Assembly: GCA_964436305.1 (NCBI GenBank)
Contig: CAYTCI010000005.1
Coordinates: forward strand, 1-64,000
DNA length: 64,000 nucleotides
Reading direction: 5' to 3'
Origin: JAKPUX01 sp964436305
Lineage (GTDB): Bacteria > Zhuqueibacterota > Zhuqueibacteria > Residuimicrobiales > Residuimicrobiaceae
Shown in pieces: positions 60,949 through 64,000 of this stretch. A program made the position numbers and the translations under genes. Positions within the stretch are counted from its first letter, which is position 1; every line of letters starts with the position of its first letter. The notes beneath the pieces were generated by a model that had not been told where the DNA came from, did no database searches, and saw only the letters and a program-made list of their open reading frames with translations.

Positions 60949-63591
60949 TCAGGCGCGATAGAGCCGCAGCGAGAAGATCGCGCGGGGGGGCATGGTCACG
61001 GCGACCCGACCCTCCGCAACCGGCAGATCAGCGAGCTTCTCCTCCAGCACCGTCACCTGCTCGGCGCGCTGCACGCCCGGCACCCTTACTGCTGTCGCCA
61101 CCTCCTGCTCCGCATAATTCGCTAGCCGCAGCACAAGCCCCTCCCCATCCGCGGCCCGGCGCGCATGGAGCAGTTGCACCCGCGCGTCGGAGAGCTCGAG
61201 CCAGCGTCCCTCCCGCGCCGCCGGCAGCACCAGGGCCGGATGCACCTCCACCCCCGCTTTCAATCCTTCGGCTTCTGCTTTTATCGCCCCCGCGTCAAAT
61301 CCCGCAAAACTCGTCAGGTGCCAGGTCAGGGCGATGAATCCCGGCTGGGCGGGCCGGAAATTGGTGTCCCAGTAGTTGTTGAGCGGCCAGGCCAGCAGAA
61401 GGGGATTCTCCGGCCGTGGAATTGCCCGGCTCCGTTTGCCGAAATTGAAGCCTCCCGCCTGGATCATCGGGGCGTCCGGGCAGCAGAGCGCCACGCCGTA
61501 TTCCTTTTCATGCAGGGCCACGAACGACTCGACCGTAAACCAGTCTCGGCTCGCCCCCGGCAGCTGCTCCGCATCGAGCTCTACCACCGTCCCGGTGGTG
61601 TCGAAATGGCCGCGCCACGCCGGTGCCAGGCGCAGGGGAAAGGCGAAATAGAGCGACTCCGGGGTGCGCACCTCCTGCTTGTGAAAAGCGGCGGTCAGGG
61701 TGATGAGCGGCCTGAGGCTGTTGAGCAGAATCCGCTGGGAAAAATGTTCCACTCCTGGCGCCGCAAAGCGCAGCAGCAGGCTGATCCCCTCGGCGGTACG
61801 CTCGACCTCGAAGCCGAGAAATTTTTCCGCGGTCTCGAGGCGCCGGCGCCAATCCGGATTCCAGCAGGAGAGGTCATACATCTCCTTTTCCAGTTCGCGG
61901 GCGTAATAGGCGCGCCGATCCTCGCGGAAGAGGGGATCGGTGCGTTCGCGGACGACCTGGAAAAAGGTATAGGGACTGGAGGCGTCGAGCAGCTCGCGCC
62001 GGTTGGCCTTGTCGAAAAGCCGGGTGATCCGGCCGCTGGCAGGATCGAACTCGAGGCGGTAGAACGCCGATTCGATAAAGCGCATCACCTCGCGCTCGGC
62101 GGTTTTCTCGAGGGTATTGAGCCGGCGTGCCGCGCTTTCATGGACGATCTCCCCCTCCTGCAGGGTTGCCGCAGGCTGCGCTGCGGCGAGCTGATCCAGG
62201 GCGATAAAGGCATAACCCCAGGGCGGCAGCGCCACCGGGCCGTAGAGAGGTGCGGCGGCGGGCTGGTTGGTGCGGGCCTCCCAGCCGAACCGGGCCGTGC
62301 GCAGCCGTTTGCCGGCGGCCATCCACGACTCGGGGATGCGGACGAAGTGCTGCACCGGCCGCCCGCTGAAGTTGAGGAGGGCGATCCCCTCCTGCCGGTC
62401 GGCATCGGCCGGATTTCCCGTGAAAGCCTCGATACGGTCGACGAGGAGATACTCGGCGATCTCGTGACCCTGCCAGGCAGGGTGGTCCTTGATGGCGGCC
62501 TGGGCCTTGGAGAAATCGTTGTCCGGGTCCATCGAGTTGAAGGAGCCCCAGGTGTGTTCGTCGAAGAGGTTGAGCTGGCGCCAGGCTGCGGCGGCGAGGC
62601 CGGGATAGTGCCGGGCGGCCGCCGGGGCGAAACTCTCGAGCCAATCGGCCTTGAAGAGCTTTTGCTTCGCCCGGCGTGCAATGCGAGTGACATCGGCAGT
62701 GCTGGCGCAGCCGAAATTCCAGTAGTCGGTCCAGTCGCCGCGCAAGAGGTCGTACTCGGCGCGCGGCCGGCGCTGAATCCGCGCCAGCAGATCGTTGGGG
62801 GTGATGAAGCGAATCGGGGGCTGCAGGCCGCGGGCGTTCCACTCCCGGATCAGTTTGGCGACCTCGAGGTAGGGGGGCGAGTTGTCCCAGCAGACCGGGG
62901 TAGCCGCGGTGGTCAGGTAGATGAAATCGTGGTCGTACTCCATGGCGGCGAGGTGGTCGAGATAGCGCGCCAGTCCCTCCTGCATCCGTTCAATCGAGTT
63001 CTCCCAGGTAGAGAGGAGCTGGTCGAACATGGTATAGTGGGCGCCGTTCATCACCAGGATCTCGCGGCCGGAGGGCCCCTGCCAGCGGAAGGCCGAGGGG
63101 CGTTTGCCGACCGGCCCGCCGAGGTGGATATTGACCGCCATGATCAGCAGTTCGATGCCGGCATCGGCGAGGAGATCGACGGCGCTCCAGGGGATGCCGT
63201 CGACGTCGTGCTGGTTGGCGGTACGGATATCCGCGCCAAGGAGGCGTCGCAGTTTGATGACCGGTTCGAGCTGTTTGATCAGCTGCTCGGCCGAGCACAG
63301 GGGCGTGGTGTTGAACTCGAGGCCGGAGAGTCCGACCCGGCCCCGGGCGATAAAGCTCTTGAGGCGTTCGACCGCCGCGTTGTCGGCGGTTTCGAGCCAG
63401 TTCTCCGCCTGGGCGGTCACCTCGATGGTCCATTTGGGAGCGGAGCGCTCGTCCCAGCCGGAGGTGGCCTCGAGGAGGTCGAGGGCCTGGTCGATGAACT
63501 CGCGGTGCAGTTCCCAGACGATCGGCTGGCTGTGGGTATAGCCGACATCGAGATGGCTGTGGTGGAGGACGAGAATTTCGTTGATCTTCAT
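60949..63591 (-). CDS. GH38 alpha-mannosidase
   Basis: An 880-residue cytoplasmic enzyme with no signal peptide. The GH38 barrel starts with LHHSHLDVGYTHSQ, whose His13 and Asp15 are zinc ligands. The nucleophile is probably Asp128 in NQHDVDGIPW, and the fourth zinc ligand region is DEHTWGS. A central three-helix bundle and large beta domains follow, ending SLRLYRA. Family members remove alpha-linked mannose from glycans. The ribosome binding site is weak. The gene lies 22 bases after a GH5 gene on the same strand, so the two should form an operon that continues beyond the right edge. Confidence 0.9.
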   Translation of the reverse strand: MKINEILVLHHSHLDVGYTHSQPIVWELHREFIDQALDLLEATSGWDERSAPKWTIEVTAQAENWLETADNAAVERLKSFIARGRVGLSGLEFNTTPLCSAEQLIKQLEPVIKLRRLLGADIRTANQHDVDGIPWSAVDLLADAGIELLIMAVNIHLGGPVGKRPSAFRWQGPSGREILVMNGAHYTMFDQLLSTWENSIERMQEGLARYLDHLAAMEYDHDFIYLTTAATPVCWDNSPPYLEVAKLIREWNARGLQPPIRFITPNDLLARIQRRPRAEYDLLRGDWTDYWNFGCASTADVTRIARRAKQKLFKADWLESFAPAAARHYPGLAAAAWRQLNLFDEHTWGSFNSMDPDNDFSKAQAAIKDHPAWQGHEIAEYLLVDRIEAFTGNPADADRQEGIALLNFSGRPVQHFVRIPESWMAAGKRLRTARFGWEARTNQPAAAPLYGPVALPPWGYAFIALDQLAAAQPAATLQEGEIVHESAARRLNTLEKTAEREVMRFIESAFYRLEFDPASGRITRLFDKANRRELLDASSPYTFFQVVRERTDPLFREDRRAYYARELEKEMYDLSCWNPDWRRRLETAEKFLGFEVERTAEGISLLLRFAAPGVEHFSQRILLNSLRPLITLTAAFHKQEVRTPESLYFAFPLRLAPAWRGHFDTTGTVVELDAEQLPGASRDWFTVESFVALHEKEYGVALCCPDAPMIQAGGFNFGKRSRAIPRPENPLLLAWPLNNYWDTNFRPAQPGFIALTWHLTSFAGFDAGAIKAEAEGLKAGVEVHPALVLPAAREGRWLELSDARVQLLHARRAADGEGLVLRLANYAEQEVATAVRVPGVQRAEQVTVLEEKLADLPVAEGRVAVTMPPRAIFSLRLYRA

Positions 63592-63613
63592 AGGTGATAG
63601 TACTTGCCGCCGG

Positions 63614-64000
63614 TTATTTCGCGGTCAGGATGGCCACCAGCCTGCTGTCCGGTTCGCCCTTTTTATCCAGGATCGGGAAATCGCCCTTGTAACACCAGTG
63701 GCAATAGGAGATGTCATTGGCCCGAAAGAGGTCGGTGAGATCCTGATAGTAGCGCAGCCGGATTTCGTTGTCGATCGTGGGATAGACGCCGAATTCTCCG
63801 CAGTAGAGCGGCAGCTTTTTCTCCCGGGCATACCGGATGGCCGGCATCATCTCCCGCTCCAGGCGTGCCTTGTCAAAATAGCCGTTGGCATAATTACGCA
63901 TGGTCGCAGCGGCTTTGGGGGAAAGGTCACGGTAAACGAGGGTATCCACAACCTGTCCAGGATAGTTGACCGGCCCGGCATATTCGGAAAAATCGGTCCA
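63614..64000 (-). CDS. GH5-type glycosidase, C-terminal part
   Basis: The frame is open from the right edge to a stop at 63614, showing about 128 residues. PLYCGEFGVYP contains the nucleophile Glu of clan GH-A enzymes in the last part of the barrel, and YCHWCYKGDFPILD is the final strand with the conserved Trp. This suits GH5 endoglucanase or mannanase relatives. The acid/base and the N-terminus lie outside the window. It is upstream of the GH38 gene in the same operon. Confidence 0.82.
   Translation of the reverse strand, partial: WTDFSEYAGPVNYPGQVVDTLVYRDLSPKAAATMRNYANGYFDKARLEREMMPAIRYAREKKLPLYCGEFGVYPTIDNEIRLRYYQDLTDLFRANDISYCHWCYKGDFPILDKKGEPDSRLVAILTAK

Noticed and set aside
61165..63597. 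Long plus-strand open frame opposite the GH38 gene
   Set aside because: It is a GC-rich antisense shadow: composition is biased to Gly, Glu and Arg, and the opposite strand has a clear GH38 protein with catalytic residues.

Overview
The window looks like a scaffold piece from an uncultured, GC-rich, diderm bacterium of the FCB-superphylum / KSB1 / Calditrichota kind. This placement is an inference. It rests on six secreted proteins that end in a C-terminal sorting domain (five with the classical NYPNPFN-type signature, one divergent), a PorV/PorQ-like outer-membrane protein, a TonB-dependent receptor with an N-terminal carboxypeptidase-regulatory domain, many lipoproteins (one with the NPLDP motif after the lipid cysteine), and a sequence rich in carbohydrate-active enzymes. 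There is a run of exactly 100 N at 12439-12538, an assembly gap inside a tandem repeat. I see no rRNA, tRNA, CRISPR array or insertion sequence.

Layout. 1-6024 (minus): a five-gene envelope operon of lipoproteins and membrane-anchored proteins with carboxypeptidase-regulatory, SH3b, PEGA and TPR domains. 6025-7003: an AT-richer gene-free stretch with a strong hairpin and an intrinsic terminator. 7004-14762: mixed housekeeping and accessory genes (a GH18 remnant, a YdeI-like protein, a DUF4143 ATPase, a fucose-isomerase-like protein, a TPR lipoprotein, a SRPBCC protein, two ICMT-like membrane methyltransferases). 14259-18510 (minus): rsgA, a small membrane protein, a GH3 glycosidase and an ICMT-like gene. 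18843-21219: a TPR protein and a type-B carboxylesterase.

21305-47368 is the core. It begins with a LacI-type regulator that has a textbook promoter and a perfect 18-bp palindromic operator. A long plus-strand gene train follows: a three-module binding protein, a TonB receptor, a 1051-residue secreted protein, a PorV-like protein, a lipoprotein six-hairpin glycosidase-like protein, a sugar-binding lipoprotein with two permeases, a second six-hairpin lipoprotein, a 1173-residue secreted protein, a SurA-like peptidyl-prolyl isomerase and a GH130 phosphorylase. A GH5-like glycosidase converges on it. This reads as a polysaccharide utilization locus built from a TonB/PorV secretion front end and an ABC importer back end. 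GH130, GH5 and the later GH38 suggest mannose-containing glycans as substrate (inference).

47445-64000 holds further accessory genes: a membrane microprotein, methyltransferases, an alkyltransferase-like repair protein, a secreted creatininase-family protein, an M28 peptidase interrupted by a beta-propeller, a Tat-exported GH109-type protein, a secreted esterase, a secreted pectate lyase, a GH38 alpha-mannosidase and the end of a GH5 enzyme cut by the window edge. A family of ~28-bp tandem repeats sits just upstream of sigma-70-type promoters at three places and is the most unusual non-coding feature.
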